Positions 43,932 through 54,153 of a DNA stretch of 64,000 bases are shown one piece after another. Position numbers and translations under genes: made by a program. The notes below the pieces were generated by a model. That model searched no databases. It saw nothing but the letters and a program-made list of their open reading frames with translations, and was not told where the DNA came from. Position 1 is the first letter of the stretch, and each line of letters starts with the position of its first letter. Source of the stretch: Calycina herbarum (taxonomy: Eukaryota > Ascomycota > Leotiomycetes > Helotiales > Pezizellaceae); NCBI GenBank assembly GCA_001414485.1, contig LLEY01000006.1, positions 372,001 through 436,000 of the forward strand, read 5' to 3'.

Positions 43932-44406
43932 GGGAGCTTTTAAATCGACCCTCCCTGTCTTAGTAAATCAACGCCTACCGCCTCGCTTACCACCAAAATG
44001 CACTTTGTAAATCGACGCCCCCTGGTTTTGCTGATAACTCGTCACCTATAATAGAGTATAGTAAGCACCTAACTAAGTTCAAAAAGTGTATTATAGTATC
44101 TAAAATAAGATGCTTAAAACAGTTACTACTTTGAGAAGAAGAAAAAATGTTATTTATAAGTTTTTAGAAGCCTAGAGTAATATTACTACATGATTTTCCT
44201 CTACTACTTATGTTTTATTTTTAAGCTCTTAAATAAAAACTAATTGTTAAATATTAATTTTATAATACCTAAAGGGTTTCTTATAAAAATTTCATTAGAA
44301 GAGCTAGTTATATTAAAGTTAAATAGTAAACATACTAAATTCACGTGCCACTTTTAGCGGTGAGCGTTGATTTACTAAGAAGGGGGGCGTCGATTTAATA
44401 GCTCCC
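43932..44406. mobile_element. 475-bp inverted-repeat element (MITE-like) with 8-bp target duplication
   Basis: The left end GGGAGCTTTTAAATCGAC and the complement of the right end GGGAGCTATTAAATCGAC continue as matching arms for about 50 bp (both contain TCTTAGTAAATCAACGC), with about 88% identity by eye. The element is flanked by GATTAACT (43924-43931) and GATCAACT (44407-44414), an 8-bp target duplication with one transition. The interior is AT-rich and non-coding. A further GTAAATCGACGCCCCC copy lies inside the left arm at about 44006. Size, arms and duplication fit a non-autonomous DNA transposon; 8 bp is typical of the hAT superfamily, but the terminal bases are not the usual hAT start. 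Confidence 0.75.
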
Positions 44407-44760
44407 GATCAACTGCCTCAGGTAATAGCTCTCGCTCTTCATCTCCAAGACTTCTAAATTAGAAGTCATAATCACCTCTAAAAGAGATATCATTTATCCC
44501 AGTTCGTTGATATTCTACGAAAGTCAAGTTACGAGCTTCAAGCCTCGTGGCTGTCATCGTCTCTATTGATACTTTCATCGTAGCCATTGAATCTTTGAGC
44601 GTATATAGGAGGCTTGCCTTCTTTGAACTCTGAGAGCCGGAGGATTGTTGTGGACTCTGAGAGCTACCTTGAGAGCTTCAAACCTCGATATGAGATCGCC
44701 AGAATCATTATGCCCCTCTCTTCCTTGTTCTCCCTTGTCGTCTTTTGAATCCTTTTCTTC

Positions 44761-46360
44761 TTAGTCTTCCTCGTCATCTTCCGAATCCTCTCCTTCCCAG
44801 TCGTCTCTAGTATCATACTTAGAAGATAGAGGGGTAAGTGGGCGTAAGCGACAGAGCTGTTGTTCCTTGAATTGGATGATTTTTACACCGTTAGCCATTG
44901 GGACCGAAGCTCCTACGTTTTTTCTGAAACCGAGTCCAAGCGCCCCCCGAAGACATAGTACTGCACACTCTGTAGTAGATTGAGCACCGTTCGTCTTTTG
45001 AGCTATCTTTACCTTCTTATCTCGAAGGGGACACCGACCTATAAAGAGCAAAACCTTCTGCCCATTGAGATGTTTCATCTCTTCACGGACAATTTAATAC
45101 CACATTGATCGTGTAGTCTTACCCTAATTCTGCAAACATTCCTTCTCTTTCCCTTCTTTAGGAGTTATGCTGAGATCGTTAATGATTTTCTGGAGTCTAG
45201 CCGGACCTGTCTGGGCTTCAAGCAGGTCTATAAAACGTTCCTCGAGGTCGGGGTTTTAAGTCCCAAGAGCTTTATATTCCTCATACATATTTCCCTGCTG
45301 CTTCTTCATACCCTCTTTCCTGGCGAAGAATGGGTCCTCTGCACAAGCCAGATATGGGAAGAAATTTAGATTGTCTCCTACTCTGGTGGGGGTGGAGAAG
45401 CCGTACTTAACACTACAACCTGCCTTTGGTTCCGGAACTCCAGCTATGAAAATAGCAGTTCCAAAGGCGTTTTCAATTCCCACGTCGACCCCAATCCTCA
45501 AGACCTGGTTATTCCTTCTTTTCATAACTCTTTTTCTTGAGATTCCACATCCAAGGCAAGATACTTGTCCTCCCAGTCATCCACTAAATGATCTTTTCCT
45601 GCTGCTCCCGAATCTTCCTAGCTTTTAGTTGGGTCGTTCAAAATCCTCAATTCTGAGCAGTCTCATAAAATCGGATATCGGATTCTATCTTGTCGATCCA
45701 CGCTAAAAGGGCAGCCTTGTGCTCGCTGAAACTCCCTTGTGCTAATGTGTCCGACATAAGTTCGTTTTTCTCATTCCTTTCCTCGTCGCTGTTCGACAAT
45801 CTTCCATGAAAACGTATCTTGTATCGTTTCTGAAAGCGCGCAAGATGTTGTTAAGTGGAAGTATTCCGTTTGAACTCAGATCGATTCTGCGATATTTTCT
45901 TGTGGCGTTGTGTAAAGGTCTCCACCTTTCTGGAGTCTTCTGGAGAGGAAAGTCCGCGAAAGAAGTGCCCACGAGCAGTACTGCCCATGAGAAGATAACC
46001 ATTGTTATCTGGATCTTTTTGTTGGCCGAGGAATACAGTCTTCGGCAAGCCTTCTGATCGAGTTTCATGTCATGTCCGCTGACTAAGTTAGAGGCCCCAT
46101 AGGTTTTGGAAGACGGTCCGCGCCTGTGTGATAACATCTCCCCCTCGAAAACGACGCAACCAACAACCTGCATTACCATATGCAACACACCAATGTTGCC
46201 TTTCGCATAGGATCACGAGCTTGTTTTCTTTCACATATTCGTCCCTCTCCAAACCTAGCAATCCAGCGTATACCTTTTTGCATTTGAGAACCCTTTCTCT
46301 GTATTCTCCACACGCATCTCTCATGATGTCTTCATCTGGCTGAAACTCCGTCAAGATCAA
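44761..46360 (-). pseudogene. Decayed paralogue, unit 2 of a minus-strand array
   Basis: Minus-strand open fragments: 46360-46088 (MILTEFQPDEDIMRDACGEY, ..CERQHWCVAYGNAGCWLRRF), 45525-45256 (MKRRNNQVLRIGVDVG, ..NFFPYLACAEDPFFARKEG) and 45078-44761 (MKHLNGQKVLLFIGRCPL, acidic C-terminus DSEDDEED). The ACAED segment matches the CAEDD segment of unit 1, and the DNA around 46150-46200 resembles 43590-43640 and 49160-49210. The ending at 44761 is a real stop preceded by an acidic tail, so part of this could still be a gene. No family recognised. Confidence 0.35.
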
Positions 46361-46632
46361 ATCGAGGACATTCTCACGATGGAGCAGCCAGAAGAGTAGC
46401 TGTTCCCATCGCTGTCCGTTGTATCACCGAGACCCCCTGCTCCAACAACACGTTGAATGATCGCAGCGTTGTCTCGGTGAGTGACTCGGTGGTTCATTTG
46501 TTGGCTCCATTGTAAGAACTGCCGATCGTTCCGGAGAAAATTTTCCACCGCTTGTGTATGCTGCGGACTCCATTTGGCATGATGATGTGGTCTCGCATGA
46601 AGCAACTCGTTTTCGAGAACGCTCTTTAGCAT
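46357..46632 (-). other. Small open frame of unknown status
   Basis: 91 codons with an ATG start (MLKSVLENELLHARPHHHAK, then AVENFLRNDRQFLQWSQQMN). The amphipathic, Gln/Asn/His-containing sequence looks protein-like, but I do not recognise it. It may be an exon of the neighbouring decayed units. Confidence 0.3.
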
Positions 46633-46715
46633 CCCATACTTTAATAAGCACTTACACCCTCTTCCCTCTTTTCCATCTCCAGCCTACCGACCCTACTGTC
46701 GCTCTTCCACCTCCT

Positions 46716-49360
46716 CTATATCACTGGTGTCCTCATCCCATCAGCAGACACGTCCGTTATTGACACATGATCCGTTGAGTTCACTTGAATTCTAGAGAGA
46801 ATCTTATGAAAGAGCTCATCAGCCTCCTCTTGTACTCGAAAGATCGATGAAGCCCATTCTTGTACCTGGTATGGACCATCGTACATTCCTGCTCCTGCCG
46901 CCGCCACTACCGCACCGCCACCCCCTGATGCAGGAGTTCCTCCAACCAGAAGAAGTAGAAGGACCTTGGAAACACCGCTTATTCAGTACCTTATCTGCCT
47001 CGAAAATGGAACCATGAACGTCTTCTTAAGGACATCACATATCTCCTCACAGGTTGAAGTCAGATACCACCACCGTTTCCTCTCAGAAAGGTCGTAAAGC
47101 CACCAGCATTTAGCCTCTTTCTTGAGTAGAGATGGCAAAGTTACTGCCATACAACGGTCACAATGTTCTCCCAGGATCTGTCTCGACTTCTGTACTAATT
47201 CGATTACGTCTGTGTGGAGTGTGGGATCCTGGAATACCAGTGTATGATACCCATATTTATTCGGCATAAATTGGATATTCACGTTGAGTGGTTGACTGGC
47301 AAAGATAATTGCTTTCGTGGTCGTAGTTGCTTCTACTGAAGGAGATGTCGATTCGTCGACATACTCATCACTTTCCTCATCGCGACGGTGTTCCTAGCGG
47401 TGGTTGAACGCTCCAGCTTGGTCGGCTGGGAAGTAGGTATTTGTGTTGCTGGCACGGGTTCCTTCGTACTCGATATGATGTTGTAGATGCAGTGGTGCTA
47501 CCTGTTTCTGGAAGTTACTCCAAGCATAGTCGATGACTCTTGTACTCGGAACTTGCATTCGTAGTTCATCCTGCAAGTCCTCCGCAGACGCATACTCTTC
47601 GTCTATGCAACAGTCGTGGAAGCCGAATAATGACAAGCTGTAGTATTTAGCAAAGTTCTACTGAAAAAATAGCTGATTGTGGGCTTCCGAATTGTCTGAA
47701 GGGGTTTTGGATATGTTTGCTCGAGACCCTAAGTGGGTGGACTTGGTGGAACGTTCAGTTATAGCTGTATGTGGTAGATTGCGGGCAGCGAGTACGATAT
47801 GGATGCGATGCGATGTTCAGAGATCTTATTGTGTACCACTGACTACGACACAGCTCGGACAGTGCCGAGTTACGTCTGAACGAAAGCCTGGACTATGGCC
47901 GCGTCCAGCCATTGCAATCCAGAGCTCTTACAAGCTCAAAATTCTGAGATGAAATCTCTAAGCTCGTCAAAAGTCCTTGCCAAAATCTTTCCCACATCGC
48001 CAAGACTTTGAAAGATTTGAGGTCCCTGCTCTTTTATGACCTGATGTCTGTGTTCTTTGCGAGGTAGGTAGCATAATTCCTCCCCCGTCGAATGCCTTTT
48101 TGTAAATCGATGCCGAGCGACCCGAGAATTGCAAATTTATGAACGCTTCGATGAGTGATTAGCTCGAGGTCGTTTGGTTAGCGTTTGATTCGGCAAGAGA
48201 AATGCATAAAGAGTGTTCGGCGAAGCGCTGTGAGGCCTCTCTAGCCAAGCTTGGGAAAGATGCCATGAGAGCTGGAATCTCAATATTGGGTAGAAGTGTA
48301 AGTAGAAGATGAAGTTGGGTTTATGAACCGGAAACTTCAACTTCTCATATGGTGTATCCATGGACGGAGTGTGCGTATCCTTACGTATTTCCTTAGACAG
48401 GAATACGATGTTCGGGAAAGGGTACAGCAGTAGCACTCAAGGCATCGATATTATCAACATCGGCGTCCTTCCCAAGATGTGTGTGATAATGATGGGTACT
48501 GCGGGACAATGGCGGAAGCACTGGCGCAGGAGTAGGGGCAGGAGGATTGTGAGGGCGGGCAGAACGACGGTAGTCCGCGTTCGCACTCATAGATGGAAGG
48601 AGTATAAGGTCTCTCTCTCTTCACAGACATATCGCTTCTTCGTGCCTGGATCTCGAGACAGTACTTTATCCAATATCGAAAACCGAGGATCTTGAAGGTA
48701 GTTGGGCAATCACCAATGTTGCAGTATGTAGATTTGTTTTCGACGGTTTTCGAGTCATGGTCATAGTCCTCCTTTTGGGGGCTCTTCCTATATGAAAGGG
48801 GCAGACTGCTCTCAGCGATTAATCGAGGGGCCGGTTGGAAGTGCGGCCCACGGGCAAGGAGTTCGAGCCGAAATCAACGTCCCAATCAAAATCAATCACA
48901 AGTCCTTCTCTCGCGAAGGCACTCGTCTCTATCGCGCGATCCTCCTCTTTGGTGATCCAAATTTTGAATCTGAAGTTACAGTACGGCGTAGCAATCGTCA
49001 ATTGTATATTCAGTAAGTTCCCCGTCCTATGAAATGCGAATGGGTTGGTGGTATAGCGTTGAGTCCAGGGTCAAGTAGAGGGCTTCCTCGCTCGGAAACT
49101 CTCGATTGCAATTCGGATGATGGCTTCAGAGATAACGCGGTTCCGCGGCAGATACAGAGAACAATCTGCATCGAAATATGTAGCAGAGACTGATGTTGCT
49201 TTTGACACAGCACTGCCATCCCTAGAAGTTCGCCCAGACCAGAACGGGAAGTTTGTCGCATGGTGCTATGCCCGAATTCCCAATATCCCCAACGCCTATT
49301 CCGAAGGATTAGGCATATCTTCAAGTCAACATGGGGCCAAGACAGGCGCTGCCCTTGCAT
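46716..49360 (-). pseudogene. Decayed paralogue, unit 3 of a minus-strand array
   Basis: The best-preserved part is 47636-46983: one frame of 217 codons (SLFGFHDCCIDEEYASAEDL, ..GEHCDRCMAVTLPSLLKKE, ..KCWWLYDLSERKRWWYL) with a single internal TAG at 47396-47394, consistent with CAG-to-TAG change. It begins without an ATG, so an upstream exon is missing or lost. Downstream, 46907-46716 (QVQEWASSIFRVQEEADELFHKIL) resembles the ELFERI segment of unit 1. At the right end, 49160-49210 matches DNA in units 1 and 2. Function unknown. Confidence 0.4.
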
Positions 49361-49941
49361 TGATCAGCGAGTACTAGGGTACGCCTTAGTTGTCTTGTTT
49401 TGAGTGTTAGCAAGTTTTCGGTCTGCTTGAGAGGCATGAATCAACTTACAAAATAAGAAGAATTCAAGAACAATGAATTTTTCCCCAACTACCTTCTGAA
49501 GAAATCGTATCACACTTTCAGCGTCACCTCAGAATCACTCCCGGAGACCCCCTCCGCAACGCTTCCTTCCTGAGCAACATCACCTCCTTGAGCAACACCT
49601 CTCTCATTGATCTCTCGATCCATCTCTCGCTTCTAAGGGGAAGAAGTCATCCTGCCCCCCGAGAAGCCCCATCTGTTCACGATGGTGTTCAAAACACATG
49701 GAGGGATGCTGCCATTGTGTTTTCTGCTCCTTCGGGTTGAGGCCGATTGAGTGTGTTAATCGTTTGCGACGTTTGGGACGTTGGGTATGCAACCTGGGTG
49801 GTGCTCACATAGAAAGAGCATTACCGGTGCCTATGTGTGCCACTCAGATGTCGACGAGACTCCAGTCTTTACAAACATGATATAGCGAAGCTTGATTTTT
49901 GTTAGCAATGAGCATTAGATGAATGGAGATATGAAATGGAC
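49361..49941. other. No gene seen
   Basis: Mixed-composition sequence between decayed fragments; only short unconvincing open frames. Confidence 0.3.
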
Positions 49942-50699
49942 TTACTGGGGCGGCAATAGGCATGTTTGGAAAGACTGCAAAGTGATCCAGACTCCTAGAG
50001 CGCTTTTGGTTTCCTTGCCTGTTCCTCCTGAGCGAGTTGTTGGAACTTCAATATCATCCGATCCGGTGTCAATGCAGTCCTTTTTCCGAGGGCTGATGGA
50101 AATGTTGTGTGGGAGGTCGAAGACCATGTTGGAGATGGTACGATTATCGGTTCCAGTGCTGTATGGAGCGTGTGTCGTGGGGTTGCCACATATAAGCCTT
50201 GTGAAGAATGCGGAGTTCCGTGTCCCTCTCCAAGAACCTGGATTCCCCAAAGTAAGTGGGGTATGAACAAGGGTACAATACAACATTGCTGACAAGTGGG
50301 GTTTTGTCAGTGTTTGAAATTCTGTCGGTTCGCCAATATGATGCTGCTCGCAGAGAGCTACAAGCTTCGGTTTGTCGAACTCATCCAAATAGGCGCTTTA
50401 TTGTGTGAAAGTGGAACTCATATTCGACACTGCGGCTCGCATGAGATATTCGTACCGATTCGTCCGAGCTTCAAGATCCAGGAGAAAGTTGCCAGTGTGT
50501 AGGTTCCCACTGTTTCCCACTCGCTCGGGTATGGGTCGTACTTCGTCGAGGCTCGATTATGCTCGGCGGTTGTACCTCTGGGGGGCTTGGCGAAGGACCA
50601 GAAGCAAAAGGAGGAGTGTGGGAGGAGGGGTTTGTCGGTTTCGTGACCTGGCATGCTAGGGGCTTTGGGGGTGGGTTGGCGAGGAGAATTATGGCTCAT
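49942..50699 (-). pseudogene. Fragment with SAP-like segment, possibly the N-terminus of a decayed array gene
   Basis: The ATG at 50699 begins MSHNSPRQPTPKAPSMPGHE. A downstream frame reads DLEARTNRYEYLMRAAVSNM, then after one TAA (possible CAA-to-TAA) continues SAYLDEFDKPKLVALCEQHH at about 50390-50330. The latter looks like a SAP-type helix-extension-helix (DNA-binding) segment. Frame shifts between the pieces may be introns. Assignment to the same gene family as the units further left is inference from position and strand. Confidence 0.3.
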
Positions 50700-51059
50700 A
50701 ACCAGTTGACTCCCGCGGAGGGCGATTGAATGAGGATGGGAGAGAGGGGAGAGGATGAGAAGGATGGGAGGGCCAGGGAAGGGACGACTAGCGTCCAAGG
50801 AGAGGGGAAAGGGGCTCGTCAAGGCAGATGGGTATGATGATGGATGAAGCGACGACCAGCGTTGTCCTCTCAATTCAAAAGTGCGAAGTAACGATAGTTA
50901 TACCCCTCGCCCTCATCCTCAACAAACGTCTCTTCAAGTGCCACGAACCTCCAGAATGATGGAGAAGAAGCAGAAAAAAGAGGAGTGAAATCACACCGCT
51001 CTTGGGCATCAATGCGAAATCCCCTGATTCTGTGCAAAGCCAGCTGGCTCTTTCAGTTC
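50700..51059. other. No gene seen
   Basis: Purine-rich (GGGAGAGGGGAGAGG-like) stretch near 50735-50820, then nondescript sequence. Confidence 0.3.
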
Positions 51060-51800
51060 CCTGGTTTCTGTTTCGGGAAGTTGAATGTTGGGCAGTTGAA
51101 GGTGTTGGAAACCACGTCTCTCCAACTCGTTGATCTGTGCTCTGAGCCTTGGAGCATGTTCCAGCTCCACACCGACTTGGACCGTGTGTTTTTTTGCCAC
51201 AAAAAGAGGACTGCGGAGGCAAACAGAAAGGTGTCGGGAAGTTGATTATTGGGAAGCTGAAGGAAGAACTTGAGGATGTTGGGAATCGTTTATCTCCACG
51301 CATATCCCGCGGCCTTATGCTTTGAGCTGGACCATCAGGAATATGCGAGGAAAAGCAACCCAGATGACCTCACACCGAAAAACCGAATACAAGCAGAAAA
51401 GAGATCGAAAGGAATTGAATGGAGGAAAGAGGGCAAGACAACAGAGACAGGTTCGAAAATTCAATATGCGCTGGCGAGCTGGCACTTGCCGAGAAACAGA
51501 AAAAGGGGGACTCATATGTCCACGTTGCGGCTCCGTGCTTTGAACTTCGGGCTTTGCAGCATTGGAAAAAGTTACACCTTCACACCGACGTCGAGAAGCG
51601 ATCCAGATGACCTCACACCGAAAATCCAAATACAAACAAAAGAGAGATCGCGAGAGATTGAATGAAAGGGGCAAAAGTCATAACCACATCATCAGAAACC
51701 AAGTTCAAAAACGCGGCATACGCAGGCACGTTTTGGCACATGCCGAAAAACAGAAAACGAGACAAACAGAAACAGAAGGGAAAAGGAAATTTGGAAGCTG
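51060..51800. repeat. Degenerate direct repeat, about 240-bp period
   Basis: CAGATGACCTCACACCGAAA occurs at 51361 and again at 51604 (spacing 243), followed in both by AGAGATCG and a GAATG-rich tail. GGCACTTGCCGAGAAACAG at 51481 has a counterpart GGCACATGCCGAAAAACAG at 51735. A third, weaker relative (GCTCTGAGCC, CTCCACACCGACTTGG) is at about 51130-51185. No coding function apparent. Confidence 0.65.
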
Positions 51801-51960
51801 AAGGGGAGAAAGCGGTTAGAATTAAGCGAATATCCGAGCCGCTGTCTCGGCTGCCCGCATTTGGGCTCTAACAACATCATCGCTGATTGAGGCACAACAT
51901 CGCACCACACCACGGCACAGCACTCACCGACGACACTTCCTCCCTTCTCCACCCCCTCAC
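51801..51960. other. 3' flank of the DUF3445 gene
   Basis: Short spacer without recognised features. Confidence 0.3.
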
Positions 51961-53585
51961 TCAGTAAGGATATGAATGCACCTCTTCCTCCTTCTCCACC
52001 TCAAGTCCCGCCTCCACCTGCTCCTGATGCCTCTTATCCAAATACTCAAGCAAAACCTCCTCATACAACTCTTTCCCCTTATACTTACTAACATCCTCAC
52101 CCCAGCTCCGCACCGCGCTCGCCAATCTGCCCGGAACATACGGCTCTTTACAAATCTCCGTAATCGGCTCAAAATACGTGCGGATAGTGAAGACCACACC
52201 GCCGGATTTGGGGAGGCGACGCAGGGATTGCCGTTCGGACCGGAAGTGGTGGTGTTCGATTGCCTTGTTTTTTTCGGCGGTGAACCAGCCTCGTTTTTGG
52301 GCTGCCCCGTCTTCGGGCCCGATGGAGGAGGACCAGGGGAGGGAGTCGTCGACTTGGAGGAAGTAGTTGTTCTGTTTGAGGTGGAGGTGTCAGCTGTGCC
52401 TGTAGGTAGCCGAGACGATGGCGTAAGACGTATTTTCGCTTACACCCCGCCGCGAAAAAAGGGGTAAAGAGACGCAAGTGAGACGCAAGAGGAAAGTGTT
52501 GCGAAAGGGAAAGTACCGCGAAATATCAAACGAAAGAAAAAAAGACTCACCCTCTGAACTGGAGAATTAGGCTGCACCCTCCTCATAAAATTCATCATCC
52601 CCTTCTCCAATTTCTCCTTATACCCCGGTACATTCCCCTCGGTATGGATCTCACTCAAACACATTCCCAATTTATCCTCTAGTCTCCAAAAGCCCGCTAA
52701 CAGTATACTGCCCGCAAGGAGATAATACTGACCATCCTCCTTCTCAAACATGATGGCCAAGTCATCTTGTACCATGCGCGCAGCCATTTGCATAGGATCT
52801 TCAACCAGAGGACGCTCTTTGATATTGAATGTCTCGCCTGTAACCAGGTTATCCATCCCGACGGGTGTGCGTGCGTAGAGAGAAGGGTAACGTTCAGGCA
52901 GGTAGGCGCAGAATTCTTCGAGGAGTTCGATGGCGCCGGCGAAGGCGGAGGGGTCGGTGTGGCTGCATTTAGGACCACGTTCGATGATGCGTTGGGCTTT
53001 GTCGGCGTGGTACTTGAGGTAGTGGTTATCCAATTCTGTGTGTTGTCAAAGTCAGTTTTCTGCAAATCGCCATATTCCGGAGTGGAAATGAGGGGAAGAC
53101 GCGAGAAGGAAGGAAAGACGAACCAATCCATTCATCCCAATTCATATTTCGCAGCCCCATCGTGATGTGGTAAGGGCCATGTCTGAAAGGTCGGTAAGGC
53201 TGTGGTTTCGTAGTATGTACATTCCAGTCCGGAGCTGGACGAGCATATGGACGTCGGAATTCTACCGGTTCCCATACTGTGAAGTTTCGTGAGTTAGCTG
53301 TCTCAATCTGCATGAGATAGGGTACGTACCTCCAGGCTTTCTAGGTGGAGCTTTGAACGATCTTCCAGATGCCGGTTTCTCAAGATCGGGAGTTGATGGT
53401 CGATTTCTGTTGTCATCAGACTTTTTGAGAGATTTGATGGCACGAACGAGAAGCCATGATGAGAGGCAGAGGAACAGAGCTGCGTATGCGAGTGTCTTGG
53501 GATTCTGAGAGGTATGTTGGAGTACTGCCTTGACCTGATGTTGGCATCTTTGCGGGAAACTCGCCATCGTGAATTCGGCTTGCAT
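51961..53585 (-). CDS. DUF3445 (heme-dependent oxidative N-demethylase-like) membrane-anchored protein
   Basis: Four exons: 53585-53330, 53276-53124, 53035-52551 and 52371-51961, with introns of 53, 88 and 179 nt; the product is 434 aa. Intron 2 uses the unusual donor GTTCGT. The first ATG is at 53585; a second in-frame ATG at 53567 is possible. An N-terminal membrane helix (TLAYAALFLCLSSWLLVRAI, residues 31-50) precedes a basic linker and the DUF3445 core: FRHGPYHITMGLRNMNWDEW, ERYPSLY, VQDDLAIMF, then FWRLEDKLGMCLSEIHTEGN, NNYFLQVDD, and RSERQSLRRLPKSGGVVFTI. Bacterial relatives include heme-dependent oxidative N-demethylase subunits; the fungal substrate is unknown. Exon joins were chosen because the frame and these blocks are restored. 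Confidence 0.82.
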
Positions 53586-54153
53586 CGCTTGGAGAATTGG
53601 AAAGTTTATGAGATGAAATTTCGCAAAGACGACTTTAAGGATAACAAAATATTAATGATTAATAATTGGAAACGTAGAGATCAAATAGAATAAGTATGAA
53701 TTGGGATACAGTCGTTGTCAATCGATAAGCTCGAAATGGTGGGGTAGCCCCGCGATTTCTGGGATAGGGAAAGATACTGGATTGTGAAGGGATATTTTAT
53801 CCCTTTTGGGATACAGATCGCTGCATCCCACGACACGTTCAACAAAACACACCACTTCGAAGATAACTGAACAAGAAAAAAAATCTGATGAGTGAAAATA
53901 AAAACTGGATTGGAATTTCTCGGACTTTTCACCTAATTGAATACAGCAACACTAGCCACCATTGATTGCAATTTATTGCGGGGTATCACTGACTCGAACT
54001 CCACGGCCACCATGATGTTGCTCCCATTTGTATCTGCCAGCGTGCAACAAAGCATATGTATACGTGACAATACTCACAAGCATTTCTTGCCCACCACTTT
54101 ATGTGAACGCCAAATGATGTACAATATATCTACAAACCATTATCCGATGTTCT
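53586..54153. promoter_or_regulatory. Upstream region of the DUF3445 gene and 3' flank of NAF1
   Basis: 568 bp between two genes on the minus strand; the right part is the NAF1 3' flank and the left part must contain the DUF3445 promoter. The pair GGGATA...TATTTTATCCCTTTTGGGATA near 53760-53812 includes a TATCCC / GGGATA inverted repeat. No gene. Confidence 0.4.

Noticed and set aside
49117..49377. Plus-strand ORF MMASEITRFRGRYREQ...
   Set aside because: It overlaps a DNA block repeated at 43.6 and 46.15 kb whose other copies do not keep this frame; more likely an accidental frame in a decayed unit, though not excluded.
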